Below are positions 23,570-34,414 of a stretch of DNA of 64,000 nucleotides, piece after piece. Both the position numbers and the translations under genes were made by a program. Position 1 is the stretch's first letter. Each line of letters begins with the position of its first letter. Origin of the DNA: Hypericum androsaemum (Eukaryota > Streptophyta > Magnoliopsida > Malpighiales > Hypericaceae); the NCBI GenBank assembly GCA_963995505.1, contig OZ023185.1:12721691-12785690 (forward strand), read 5' to 3'. The notes beneath the pieces are model-generated. The model had not been told where the DNA came from and made no database searches. It saw only the letters and a list, made by a program, of their open reading frames with translations.

Positions 23570-26420
23570 TTTCCTTTTCTTGCCTTTTCCTTGCCTTTTC
23601 TTGCCTTATCTTATCTTTTCTTTCCTTTTCTTGCCATTTCTTCCCTTATTTTGCCTTTTCTTGCCTTTTCCTTGCATTTTCTTTTCTTTTCTTGCCTTCT
23701 CTTTCTTTATCTTGCATTTTCTTGCCTTTTCCTTGCCTTTTCATTCCTTTCCTTGCCTTTTCATTCCTTTTTTTGCATATCTTTCCTTTTCTTGCCTTTC
23801 TTTCCTTTTCCTTGCCTTATCTTGCCTTATCTTGCCTTTTCTTTCCTTTTCTTGCCTTTTCATGCCTTATCTATCCTTTTCTTGCCTTTTCATGCCTTTT
23901 CCATGCCTTTTCTTGCCTTTTCTTTCCTTTTCCTTTCCTTTTCTTGCCTTTGCCTACCTTATCTTTCCATTTCTGTTCTTTTCTTGCCTTTTTTTTGCCT
24001 TAACTTACCTTTTCTTGTCTTTTCATTCCTTTCCTTGCATTTTCTTGCCTTATCCTGCCTTTTCATGCATTTTTTTTCCTTTCCTTGCCTTTTTATGCCT
24101 TTTCATACTTTTTCCTTGCCTTTTCTTGGCTTTTCTTGTCTTTTCTTTTCTTTCCTTTTCCTTGCATTTTCTTTCCTTTTCTTGCCTTACCTTGCCTTAT
24201 CTTGCCTTTTTATTCCTTATCTTGCCTTTTCTTGCCTTTTCCTTGCCTTTTATTGCCTTATCTTACCTTATCTTACCTCATCTTTTCTTTTCTTGCCTTT
24301 TCTTCCCATTTCTTGCCTTTTCTTGCCTTTTTCTTACCCTTTCCTTGCCTTTTCTTTTCTTTTCTTGCCTTTTCATGCCTTATCCTGCCTTTTCTTTTCT
24401 TTTCTTGCCTTTTCATGCCTTTTCACGCCTTTTTATGCCTTTTCTTGCCTTATCGTGCCTTATCTTTCCTTTTCTTTTCTTCTCTTGCCTTATCTTGCCT
24501 TTTCTTAACGTTTCTTACCTTTTCTTTCCTTTTCTTGCCTTTTCCTTGCCTTTTCTTGCCTTATCTTATCTTTTCTTTCCTTTTCTTGCCATTTCTTCCC
24601 TTATTTTGCCTTTTCTTGCCTTTTCCTTGCATTTTCTTTTCTTTTCTTGCCTTCTCTTTCTTTATCTTGCATTTTCTTGCCTTTTCCTTGCCTTTTCATT
24701 CCTTGCCTTGCCTTTTCATTCCTTTTTTTGCATATCTTTCCTTTTCTTGCCTTTCTTTCCTTTTCCTTGCCTTATCTTGCCTTATCTTGCCTTTTCTTTC
24801 CTTTTCTTGCCTTTTCATGCCTTATCTATCCTTTTCTTGCCTTTTCATGCCTTTTCCATGCCTTTTCTTGCCTTTTCTTTCCTTTTCCTTTCCTTTTCTT
24901 GCCTTTGCCTACCTTATCTTTCCATTTCTGTTCTTTTCTTGCCTTTTTTTTGCCTTAACTTACCTTTTCTTGTCTTTTCATTCCTTTCCTTGCATTTTCT
25001 TGCCTTATCCTGCCTTTTCATGCATTTTTTTTCCTTTCCTTGCCTTTTTATGCCTTTTCATACTTTTTCCTTGCCTTTTCTTGGCTTTTCTTGTCTTTTC
25101 TTTTCTTTCCTTTTCCTTGCATTTTCTTTCCTTTTCTTGCCTTACCTTGCCTTATCTTGCCTTTTTATTCCTTATCTTGCCTTTTCTTGCCTTTTCCTTG
25201 CCTTTTATTGCCTTATCTTACCTTATCTTACCTCATCTTTTCTTTTCTTGCCTTTTCTTCCCATTTCTTGCCTTTTCTTGCCTTTTTCTTACCCTTTCCT
25301 TGCCTTTTCTTTTCTTTTCTTGCCTTTTCATGCCTTATCCTGCCTTTTCTTTTCTTTTCTTGCCTTTTCATGCCTTTTCATGCCTTTTTATGCCTTTTCT
25401 TGCCTTATCTTGCCTTATCTTTCCTTTTCTTTTCTTCTCTTTCCTTATCTTGCCTTTTCTTAACGTTTCTTACCTTTTCTTTCCTTTTCTTGCCTTTTCC
25501 TTGCCTTTTCTTGCCTTATCTTATCTTTTCTTTCCTTTTCTTGCCATTTCTTCCCTTATTTTGCCTTTTCTTGCCTTTTCCTTGCATTTTCTTTTCTTTT
25601 CTTGCCTTCTCTTTCTTTATCTTGCATTTTCTTGCCTTTTCCTTGCCTTTTCATTCCTTTCCTTGCCTTTTCATTCCTTTTTTTGCATATCTTTCCTTTT
25701 CTTGCCTTTCTTTCCTTTTCCTTGCCTTATCTTGCGTTATCTTGCCTTTTCTTTCCTTTTCTTGCCTTTTCATGCCTTATCTATCCTTTTCTTGCCTTTT
25801 CCATGCCTTTTCTTGCCTTTTCTTTCCTTTTCCTTTCCTTTTCTTGCCTTTGCCTACCTTATCTTTCCATTTCTGTTCTTTTCTTGCCTTTTTTTTGCCT
25901 TAACTTACCTTTTCTTGTCTTCTCATTACTTTCCTTGCATTTTCTTGCCTTATCCTGCCTTTTCATGCATTTTTTTTCCTTTCCTTGCCTTTTTATGCCT
26001 TTTCATACTTTTTCCTTGCCTTTTCTTGTCTTGTCTTTTCTTTCCTTTTCCTTGCATTTTCTTTCCTTTTCTTGCCTTACCTTGCCTTATCTTGCCTTTT
26101 TATTCCTTATCTTGCCTTTTCTTGCCTTTTCCTTGCCTTTTATTGCCTTATCTTACCTTATCTTACCTCATCTTTTCTTTTCTTGCCTTTTCTTCCCATT
26201 TCTTGCCTTTTCTTGCCTTTTTCTTACCCTTTCCTTGCCTTTTCTTTTCTTTTCTTGCCTTTTCATGCCTTATCCTGCCTTTTCTTTTCTTTTCTTGCCT
26301 TTTCATGCCTTTTCATGCCTTTTTATGCCTTTTCTTGCCTTATCGTGCCTTATCTTTCCTTTTCTTTTCTTCTCTTGCCTTATCTTGCCTTTTCTTAACG
26401 TTTCTTACCTTTTCTTTCAT
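23570..26420 (+). repeat. About 955-bp higher-order repeat, three copies
   Basis: Three near-identical copies: about 23,570-24,524, 24,525-25,479 and 25,480-26,420. Landmark TGCCTACCTTATCTTTCC occurs at 23,951, 24,906 and 25,851, giving periods of 955 and 945 bp. Another landmark, TTCTTAACGTTTCTTACC, closes each copy near 24,505, 25,460 and 26,395. The third copy has small deletions. High similarity implies recent amplification. Confidence 0.85.
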
Positions 26421-27410
26421 TTTCATGCCTTTTCTTTTCATTTCTTTCCTTTTCATGCCTTTTCCTTGCCTTTTCTTGCCTTTTCTTTCCTTATTTTGCC
26501 TTATCTTGCCTTTTCTTTCCTTTTCATTCCTTTTCCTTGCCTTTTCTTACCTTTTCTTTTCTTTCCATGCCTTTTCCTTGTCTTTTCTTGCCTTAAGCCT
26601 GGTCTTGCCTTTTCCTTCCCTTTTCAATCATTTTCTTATCGTATCTTGCCTTTTCTTGCCTTATCTTGCCTTTTCTTACCTTTTCTTGTCTTTTCTTGCC
26701 TTATCTTGCATTTTCTTGCCTAATCTTGCCCTTTCTTGCCTTTTCTTGCCTTTTCTGTCCTTATCTAGCCTTTTCTTGCCTTATCTTTTCGTTTTATTCC
26801 TTATCTTGCCTTTTCTTACCTTATCTTGCCTTTTCTTGCCTTTTCATGCATTTTCTTGCCTTTTCTTTCCTTTCCTTGCCTTTTCATCCCTTTTCCTTGC
26901 CTTTTCCTACCTTTTCTTTCCTTTTCTTGCCTTTCCTTGCCTTTTATTGCCTTATCTTACCTTATCTTGCCTCATCTTTCCTTTTCTTGCCTTTCCTTCC
27001 CATTTATTTTCTTTTCTTGCCCTTTCTTTGCCTTTTCATTCCTTTTTTTGCCTTATCATGCCTTATCTTGCCTTTTCCTTGCCTTTTCTTGCCTTTTCCT
27101 TGACTTTTCATGCATTTTCATTCCTTTTCTTGCCTCTTCCTTGCCTTTTCTCTCCTTTTCTTGCCTTATCTTTGCTTATCTTGCCTTTTCCTTGCTTTTT
27201 CTTTCCTTTTCTTGCCTTTTCATGCCTTTTCTTGCCTTATCATTCATTTTCATGCCTTTTCTTTCTTTTTCCTTGCCTTTTCTTGCCTTTTCTTACCTTT
27301 TCTTGCCTGATCTTTCTGTTTCTTTTCTTTTCTTGCCAATTCTTGCCTTATCATTCCTTTTCTTACCTTTTCTTGCCTTTTTTTTCCTTTTCATGCCTTT
27401 TCTTGCCTTT

Positions 27411-30400
27411 TCCGTGCCTTATCTTGCCTTATCCATCCAATTTTTCCCTTTTCTTACCTTTTCCTTACCTTTTCTTGCCTTTTCTTTTCTTATCTTTCCA
27501 TTTCTTTACTTTTCTTGCCTTATCTTGCCTTTTCTTGCCTTTTGTTTCCTTTCCTTGCATTTTCATTCCTTTTCCATGTCTTTTCCATGCCTTTTCTTTC
27601 CTTTTCTTGCCTTACCTTGCCTTTTCTTACCTTTTCCTTTCCTTTTCTTGCCTTATCTTTCCTATTCTTTCCTTATCTTGCCTTTTTATTCTTATCTTGC
27701 CTTTTCTTACCTTGTCGGGCCTTTTATTGCCTTTTCATGCCTTTTCTTTCCTTTTCTTGACTTTTCCTTGCCTTTTATTTCCTTTTCTTGCCTTATCTTA
27801 CCTTATCTTGGCATTTCTTGCCTTTTCATTCCTTTTCCTTACATTTTCTTGCCTTTTCTTTCCTTTTCTTGCCTTATCTGTCCTTTTCTTGCCTTTTCAT
27901 GCCTTTTCCATGCCTTTTCTTACCTTTTCTTTCCTTTTCCTTTCCTTTTCTTGCCTTTGCCTGCCTTATCTTGCCTTATCTTTCCATTTCTGTTCTTTTC
28001 TTTCCATTTCTTACCTTTTCTTGCCTTTTTGTTCCTTTCCTTGCCTTTTCTTGCCTTATCCTGCCTTTTCATGTCTTTTTTTCCTTTCCTTCCCTTATCC
28101 TACCTTTTCATGCCTTTTTTCCTTTCCTTTCCTTCCCTTTTCTTGCCTTTTCTTGCCTTTTCTTGTCTTTTCTTTTCTTGCATTTTCCTTACATTTTCTT
28201 TCCTTTTCTTGCCTTAACTTGCCTTATCTTGCCTTTTCTTACCTTTTCCTTTCCTTTTCTTGCCTCATCTTTCCTTTTCATTCCCTATCTTGCCTTTTCT
28301 TTCCTTATCTGGCCTTTTCTGGCCTTTTCCTTTCCTTTTATTGCCTTATCTTACCTTATCTTGCCTCATCTTTCCTTTTCTTGCCTTTGCTTCCCATTTC
28401 TTGCCTTATCTTACCTTTTTCTTGCCCTTTCCTCGCCTTTTCTTTCGTTTTCTTGCCTTATCATACCTTATCTTGCCTTTTCCTTTCCTTTTCTTGCCTT
28501 TTCATGCCTTTTCTGGCCTTTTCTTTCCTTGTCTTCCCTTTTCTTGCCTTTTCCTGGCCTTTTCTTGCCTTTTCATTACCTTATCGTGCCTTATCTTTTC
28601 TTATCTTTCCTTTTCTTTTCTTCTCTTGCCTTTTCTTCCCTTATCTTGCCTTTTCTTAACTTTTCTTACCTTTTCTTTCCTTTTCATGCCTTTTTTCCAT
28701 TTTCCTTGCCTTTTCTTTCCTTATCTTGCCTTTTCTTGCATTTTCTTTCCTTTTCATTCCTTTTCCTTGCCTTTTCTTATCTTTTCTTTCCTTTTCATGC
28801 CTTTTCCTTCCCTTTTCAATCATTTTCTTACCGTACCTTGCCTTTTCTTGCCTTATGTTGCATTTTCTTACCTTTTCTTGTCTTTTCTTGCCTCATCTTG
28901 CATTTTCTTGCCTTATCTTGCCTTTTCTTGCCTTTTCTTTCCTTATCTTGCCTTTTATTCCTTTTCTTTCCTTTCCTTGCCTTTTCCAACCTTTTCTTTC
29001 CTTTTCTTGCCTTTTCCTTGCCTTTTATTGCCTTATCTTACCTTATCTTGCCACATCTTTCCTTTTCTTGCATTTCCTTCCCATTTCTTTCCTTATCTTG
29101 CCTTTTTCTTACCCTTTCCTTGCCTTTTCTTTCCTTTTTTTGCCTTTTCTTTTCTTTTCTTGCCTTATCTTGCCTTTTCATGCCTTTTCTTTCCTTTCCT
29201 TTCCTTTTCATGCCTTTTCCTTGCCTTTTCCGACCGTTTCTTTCCTTTTCTTTCCTTTTCTTGCCTTTTCTTGCCTTATCTTTCCTTTTCATGCCTTTTC
29301 CATGCCTTTTCTTGCCTTTTCTTTCCTTTTCCTTGCCTCTTCTAGCCTTATCTTTCTATTTCTTTTCTTTTGTTGCCTTTTCTTGCCTTATGATTCCTTT
29401 TTTTAATCTTTTCTTTCCCTTTTTTTTGCCTTTTCATGCCTTTTCTTACCTTTTCCTTGCCTTTTCTTGCCTTATTTTTCCTTTTTCCCTTTTCTTTTCT
29501 TTTCTTGTCTTTTCTTGCCTTATCTTGCCATTTCTTTCCTTTCCTTGCCTTTTCATGCTTTTTCCTTGCCTTTTCTTACCTTTTCCTTGCCTTTTCTTTC
29601 CTTTTCTTGCCTTATCTTGCCTTTTCATTCTTATCTTGCCTTTTCTTACCTTATCAGGCCTTTTCTTGCATTTTCTTTTCTTTTCTTGCCTTATCTTGCC
29701 TAATCTTGCCTTTTCTTGCCTTTTTAATCCTTTTCCTTGCCTTTTCATATCTTTTCTTACCTTATCTTTCCTTTTCTTGCTTTTCATTCCTTTTCCTTGC
29801 CTTTTCCGTGCCATATCTTGCCTTATCCATCCAATTTTTCCCTTTTCTTGCCTTTTCCTTACCTTTTCTTGCCTTTTCTTTTCTTATCTTTCCATTTCTT
29901 TACTTTTCTTGCCTTATCTTGCCTTTTCTTGCCTTTTCTTGCCTTTCCTTGCATTTTCATTCCTTTTCCATGTCTTTTCCATGCCTTTTCTTTCCTTTTC
30001 TTGCCTTACCTTGCCTTTTCTTACCTTTTCCTTTCCTTTTCTTGCCTTATCTTTCCTATTCTTTCCTTATCTTGCCTTTTTATTCTTATCTTGCCTTTTC
30101 TTACCTTGTCGGGCCTTTTATTGCCTTTTCATGCCTTTTCTTGACTTTTCCTTGCCTTTTCTTTCCTTTTCTTGCCTTATCTTACCTTATCTTGGCATTT
30201 CTTGCCTTTTCATTCCTTTTCCTTACATTTTCTTGCCTTTTCTTTCCTTTTCTTGCCTTATCTGTCCTTTTCTTGCCTTTTCATGCCTTTTCCATGCCTT
30301 TTCTTGCCTTTTCTTTCCTTTTCCTTTCCTTTTCTTGCCTTTGCCTGCCTTATCTTGCCTTATCTTTCCATTTCTGTTCTTTTCTTGCCATTTCTTACCT

Positions 30401-31170
30401 TTTCTTGCCTTTTTGTTCCTTTCCTTGCCTTTTCTTGCCTTATCCTGCCTTTTCATGCCTTTTTTTCCTTTCCTTCCCTTATCCAACCTTTTCATGCCTT
30501 TTTTCCTTTCCTTTCCTTTCCTTCCCTTTTCTTGCCTTTTCTTCCCTTTTCTTATCTTTCCTTTTCTTTTCTTCTCTTGCCTTTTCTTCCCTTATCTTGC
30601 CTTTTCTTAACTTTTCTTACCTTTTCTTTCCTTTTCATTCCTTTTCCTTGCCTTTTCTTATCTTTTCTTTCCTTTTCATGCCTTTTCTTTCCTTTTCATT
30701 CCTTTTCCTTTCCTTTTCTTTCCTTTTCTTGCCTTTTCTTGCCTTATCTTTCCTTTTCATGCCTTTTCCATGCCTTTTCTTGCCTTTTCTTTCCTTTTCC
30801 TTGCCTTTTCTTGCCTTATCTTTTGGTTTCTTTTCATTTCTTGCCTTTTCTTGCCTTATCATTCCTTTTTTTAATCTTTTCTTGCCCTTTTTTTCATTTT
30901 CATGCCTTTTCTTACCTTTTCCTTGCCTATTCTTACCTTATTTTTCCTTTTTTCCTTTTCTTTTCTTTTCTTTTCTTGCCTTTTCTTGCCTTATCTTGCC
31001 ATTTCTTTCTTTTCCTTGCCTTTTCATGCTTTTTCCTTGCCTTTTCTTGCCTTTTCCTTGCCTTTTCTTTCCTTTTCTTGCCTTATCTTGCCTTTTCATT
31101 CTTATCTTGCCTTTTCTTACCTTATCGGGCCTTTTCTTGCCTTTTCTTTTCTTTTCTTGCCTTATCTTAC
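27411..31170 (+). repeat. Second ~2.4-kb higher-order repeat with shrinking offset
   Basis: Strings around TTATCCATCCAATTTTTCCC (27,430 and 29,825) and CCTTATCTTGGCATTTCTTG (27,800 and 30,185) recur about 2.39 kb apart. Further right, matching landmarks are about 1.95 kb apart (28,620 and 30,570) and then about 1.47 kb apart (29,436 and 30,902). The second copy has therefore lost blocks of decamers. Confidence 0.65.
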
Positions 31171-31675
31171 CTGATCTTGCCTTTTCAATCCTTTTCCTTG
31201 TCTTTTCTTGCCTTTTCTTTCCTTTACTTGCCTTTTCTTGCCTTTTCCTTGCCTTTTCTTTCCTTTTCTTTCCTTTCTTGCCTTATCTTGCCTTTTTATT
31301 CCTTATCTTATCTTTTCTTACCTTATCTTGCCTTTTCATGCCTTTCGTTTCCTTTTCTTTCCTTTTCTTGCCTTTTCATGCCTTTTCCTTACCTTTTCTT
31401 GCCATTTGCTTGCCTTTCCTTTCCTTTTCTTGCCATATCTTGCCTTTTCTTGCCTCATCTTTCCTTTTCATTCCTTTTCTTTGATTTCCATCCCTTTTTA
31501 TGCCTTATCTTGCCTTTTTATTTCCTTTTCTTTCCTTTTCTTGCCTTATCTTACCTTTTCTTGCCTTTTCATTCTTTTTCCTTGCATTTTCTTACCTTTT
31601 CTTGCCTTATCTTTCCTTTTTTGGCCTTGTCATTCCTTTTCCTTTCCTTTTCTTGCCTTATCTTAGCCACTCGAT

Positions 31676-32030
31676 CCTCTCCTGGCATCGACTCCTTGCT
31701 CCTTAAGCTCCTCCTCCAACTACTTAAAAATGAGGGGTTGAGTTTGTCTTTTGTCAAAGCTTCCACAATGAGGGGTTGAGGGCGTATTTATCGAGAAGTC
31801 TCCCCCTCAACCCTAAAATAGGGCAAAAATGACTGAAAAGCCCACAAAATAGTTGTAGCTTGGTTTTAACTAGCTATCTCTCAGCCCGACTCTTCCAATG
31901 CTCGCCTCTTCTCACTTGATCCTCGTGTCCCTACAAAATTCTCCTCCAAAAGACACGAAGACAAAAGGGTGAAACCATTTTCGGCAACAGACCTAAGAAT
32001 GGCATAAAATAACTCAAAAATGAGAGTTAC
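31676..32030 (-). mobile_element. Partial 3' LTR of the gypsy-like element
   Basis: Blocks match the right-hand LTR: the segment containing CTCCTCCAACTACTTAAAAA (here about 31,710, there about 36,927), the segment containing CTCCCCCTCAACCCTAAAAT, and the segment containing GCTCGCCTCTTCTCACTTGA. About 350 bp present in the right copy (about 37,058-37,410) is absent here, and the outer ~820 bp (36,070-36,889 equivalent) is missing at the satellite junction. Confidence 0.65.
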
Positions 32031-33772
32031 GATCAAGGGGACTTAGCTCGGGTTGAAATGGGGTCAATATGTTGGTGAGGATAAATGAATGGGTAGTGGC
32101 TATCCACCCAATCTGAGGTGCTATTACAAAGTAAACTTGCACTCCACTATTCTACTTTCTCACCTTCACTTGAACGCTTAACCCAATATACCCGAGACCT
32201 ATAGCCATATGGCCAGAACCTTGCCCTTTATTTGGTTTCCTTATTGATGTCACACTTGCTCTTTTTTATGTTGTTCTTCGTTTCTATTGTTTTTGTTTTT
32301 TTCCTATCATTTTTCTCCTTTTTTTTCTTTTCTTTTTTTCTTCTCTTGATTTCCTTTATTCACTCTTGGCAAAATTTTGGTTTAGGAAATGATTGGCGAT
32401 TGAATTTGGCCTTTTTTTACATATTTTCCAGAAGTAAAATCCTTTAATGAGCCTATTCTATCATAAAACCCTTACAGGAATCCCTGTTAGATAGATCCTA
32501 AATGCATCCTCGGATTAAATGTCAAAAGTGGGGAGATTGAGTTGAGGGTTAAATGGTCAATGTGTGTATCAACGGAATGGCTTGGCTGAGAGGGCAGTAC
32601 AAGAGAAAAATATAAGGGGTAAGCTTTTAAGGCGATAGGCGAAGTTCAATCAAAATAGGCCTCCATCCTCCCATAATTCACTCAAATAGGTGAGACAAGC
32701 AAGTACTCATAGGATACCCCAATTTCTCTAAGCATATAAGCACCTCATGAACAAAAATTTGGAGATGCTAGTCTCCACCTTTGGCTCAAAAATTGCTCAC
32801 AAAAGGTTGCTCATCAACCCTCGAGTCTACCCAATGAGGCCGATCGCAAGTTTAAACAAGCGAGGGTATGGAAGCTCTGTATTCCTATATCTTACAACCG
32901 GGGTAAGATTCCTACTAACTACAGGATTTGCCTTAAGATGAAGAAATTAAAAGTTTTGGGAGCAGTCAAAATTGTCAAAAGTATTTCAAAACTTAACCTA
33001 AAAAACTTAATTAAACCTAAGCATGCAAGTTCCTACACAGAACTCCAAACCCCCCCCCCCCCCCCCCCAACACTTGTGACACATTATCCTCGATGTGGTA
33101 AGAGCTAGGAAAAGAAAATGACAATGAACAAGAATAACTTTGATGACCTCCAGTCTAAAAAATAATTCAATCTAAAGCACACAAAAAAACTATGTGGTCA
33201 TAATGAATACAATGATTGAAGACAAAAAGAAAACGACAATAACACAGGATAAACAAACATTTCTCAGAATCACGGGATGTAAAGGAAACAACAGAACATA
33301 GTGCATCACCAATGAAAAACACTATACCAGTCAAAGAAACAATAGTTATAATGAAAGAAATAAAAGTTGGAGGAGAGTTAACAGGCAATAACAGCCAGTA
33401 CAAATGTCGAAGAGCGAGAGGTGGAATAAAAGTCTTGAAAAGGGCAATAGTTAAACACTGGGTTTTTATGATGTACGGCGTCATTACCGTCGGTCGACAG
33501 AATTGAGTCCAATGGAATTTTTTGCCGTCTGGTGGCCTCTCCACTGAGCGGCATTCTGATTTGATCCAAGATTATAACCCTCAATCAGAAATCACAAGAG
33601 GCAGCCCACACCAATATCACGCAAAATTTGACTAATCGCTACTTACTACTCCAAAGCCCAAACAACATTATCTATAAAATTTGTTGGAATTAACATCCCC
33701 AGCAGGACTATCTGAAGATTGAATGTCACTATTCCCCGAGGTCAGGGTTCAGATCTCAGTTTGTGAGAGATA
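32031..33772 (-). other. Non-coding 3' region of the gypsy-like element, with a C19 run
   Basis: No convincing coding sequence. On the minus strand it contains a long purine-rich stretch (complement of about 32,260-32,350), common upstream of the 3' LTR in Athila/Tat elements, and a run of 19 C on the + strand at 33,050-33,068 (G19 on the element strand). Short ORFs at 32,232-32,447 (+) and 33,167-33,544 (-) show no recognisable domain and are not called genes. Confidence 0.5.
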
Positions 33773-34414
33773 TTATCTCCATGATTGTTTCTGGGAGCTC
33801 TTGCTCTTACTGATGAACAGAGATATCTCATTGACTAGAGCTCTGGATCTTTCTTGCTCCTCCTCACATAATATGCTTAGTTGTGCCAGCTCCCCTATTT
33901 CATAATGCCAAAATTCTCTTTGTTGGAGAAGGATCTTGCTGGTGAGATGACCAAATTTGGCATTCTGATGGAAATGTTTTTTGAACGAGAGTTTTGCCCC
34001 AAGTTGTTTCATTGCGTCTGTTAGCCTATCAATTTTGTCAATTCTGGCCCACTTCTTCAAGAATGCCTCCTTCCGAGCTCTGTGCCCGAGTTTTGTATAT
34101 TTATTGGTTGCTAGGTTAAGGGTGACACATCCTTTTTCAAAATTGAGTTTAGCTTTTGCTGTTGCTAAGAATGGTCGGCCAAAGATTGGTGTGTTTTCCC
34201 TGGTAGACGAAACATCCATCACAATGAAGTCTGCTAGGACAATTCCATTCTGTACCTCAACTGGTACGTCCTTAAAGATTCCCAATTGCTTCTTGGTTGT
34301 TCCGTTAGCTAGAGTTAAATTTTGCGCGGTTGGAATTGCTTCGCCTAGTTCCAATTGCTTACTCAGAGAGGTGGATATCACGTTTACGAACAACCCCGAA
34401 TCATACAGGCTTTC
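33773..34414 (-). pseudogene. Retropepsin-like aspartic protease remnant (gypsy)
   Basis: The minus-strand frame encodes a retroviral-type protease related to Athila/Tat Ty3/gypsy elements. The catalytic motif DSGLFVN is encoded at about 34,402-34,382, and a stop codon lies just upstream at 34,415-34,417. It is followed by SKQLELGEA, by FIVMDVSS and by the flap/late motif GRPFLATAKAKLNFEKG, matching the family pattern of GRPFLAT followed by a basic/glycine segment. The catalytic Asp-Ser-Gly is intact, but the upstream stop isolates it from gag and no RT domain follows, so a functional Gag-Pol cannot be made. Family identity is high-confidence; assignment to Athila rather than Tat is an inference. 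Confidence 0.75.

Larger units (their letters stand above)
11503..31675 (+). repeat. Decamer satellite array, segment 4 (about 20 kb, uninterrupted)
   Basis: About 20 kb of CCTTWTCWTD units with no inserted element. Variant units (WTCATGCC, CTTATCTTAC, CCTTATCGGG and others) form recognisable strings that recur at distances of about 1.9 kb, 2.4 kb and 955 bp, showing several rounds of segmental amplification. The array stops at about 31,675, where the last unit runs into LTR-like sequence. Very long + strand ORFs (22,356-25,463; 24,085-28,659; 27,788-30,610) lie wholly within it and are not genes. Confidence 0.95.

Noticed and set aside
24085..28659. 1,524-codon + strand ORF, apparently a large hydrophobic protein
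   Set aside because: Lies wholly in the decamer satellite; all three frames are open and encode permutations of one 10-residue repeat. It has no domain and no gene structure.
29446..29814. Lys/Arg-rich minus-strand ORFs in the array (also 12,401-12,697 and 14,143-14,457)
   Set aside because: Antisense reading of the same purine-rich repeat; composition artefacts.
1..31675. Telomeric repeat or CRISPR-like array
   Set aside because: The unit is not TTTAGGG-like, there are no unique spacers between repeats, and the organism is a plant.
32232..32447. Small hydrophobic + strand ORF
   Set aside because: Antisense to the purine-rich 3' tract of the gypsy element; composition effect.
33050..33068. 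Poly-C run as the true polypurine tract of the gypsy element
   Set aside because: It lies about 1 kb from the recognised LTR similarity (ending near 32,030) and is not next to a TG border.
33167..33544. 125-codon minus-strand ORF near the gypsy protease
   Set aside because: No domain recognised; sits in the non-coding 3' part of a decayed element.
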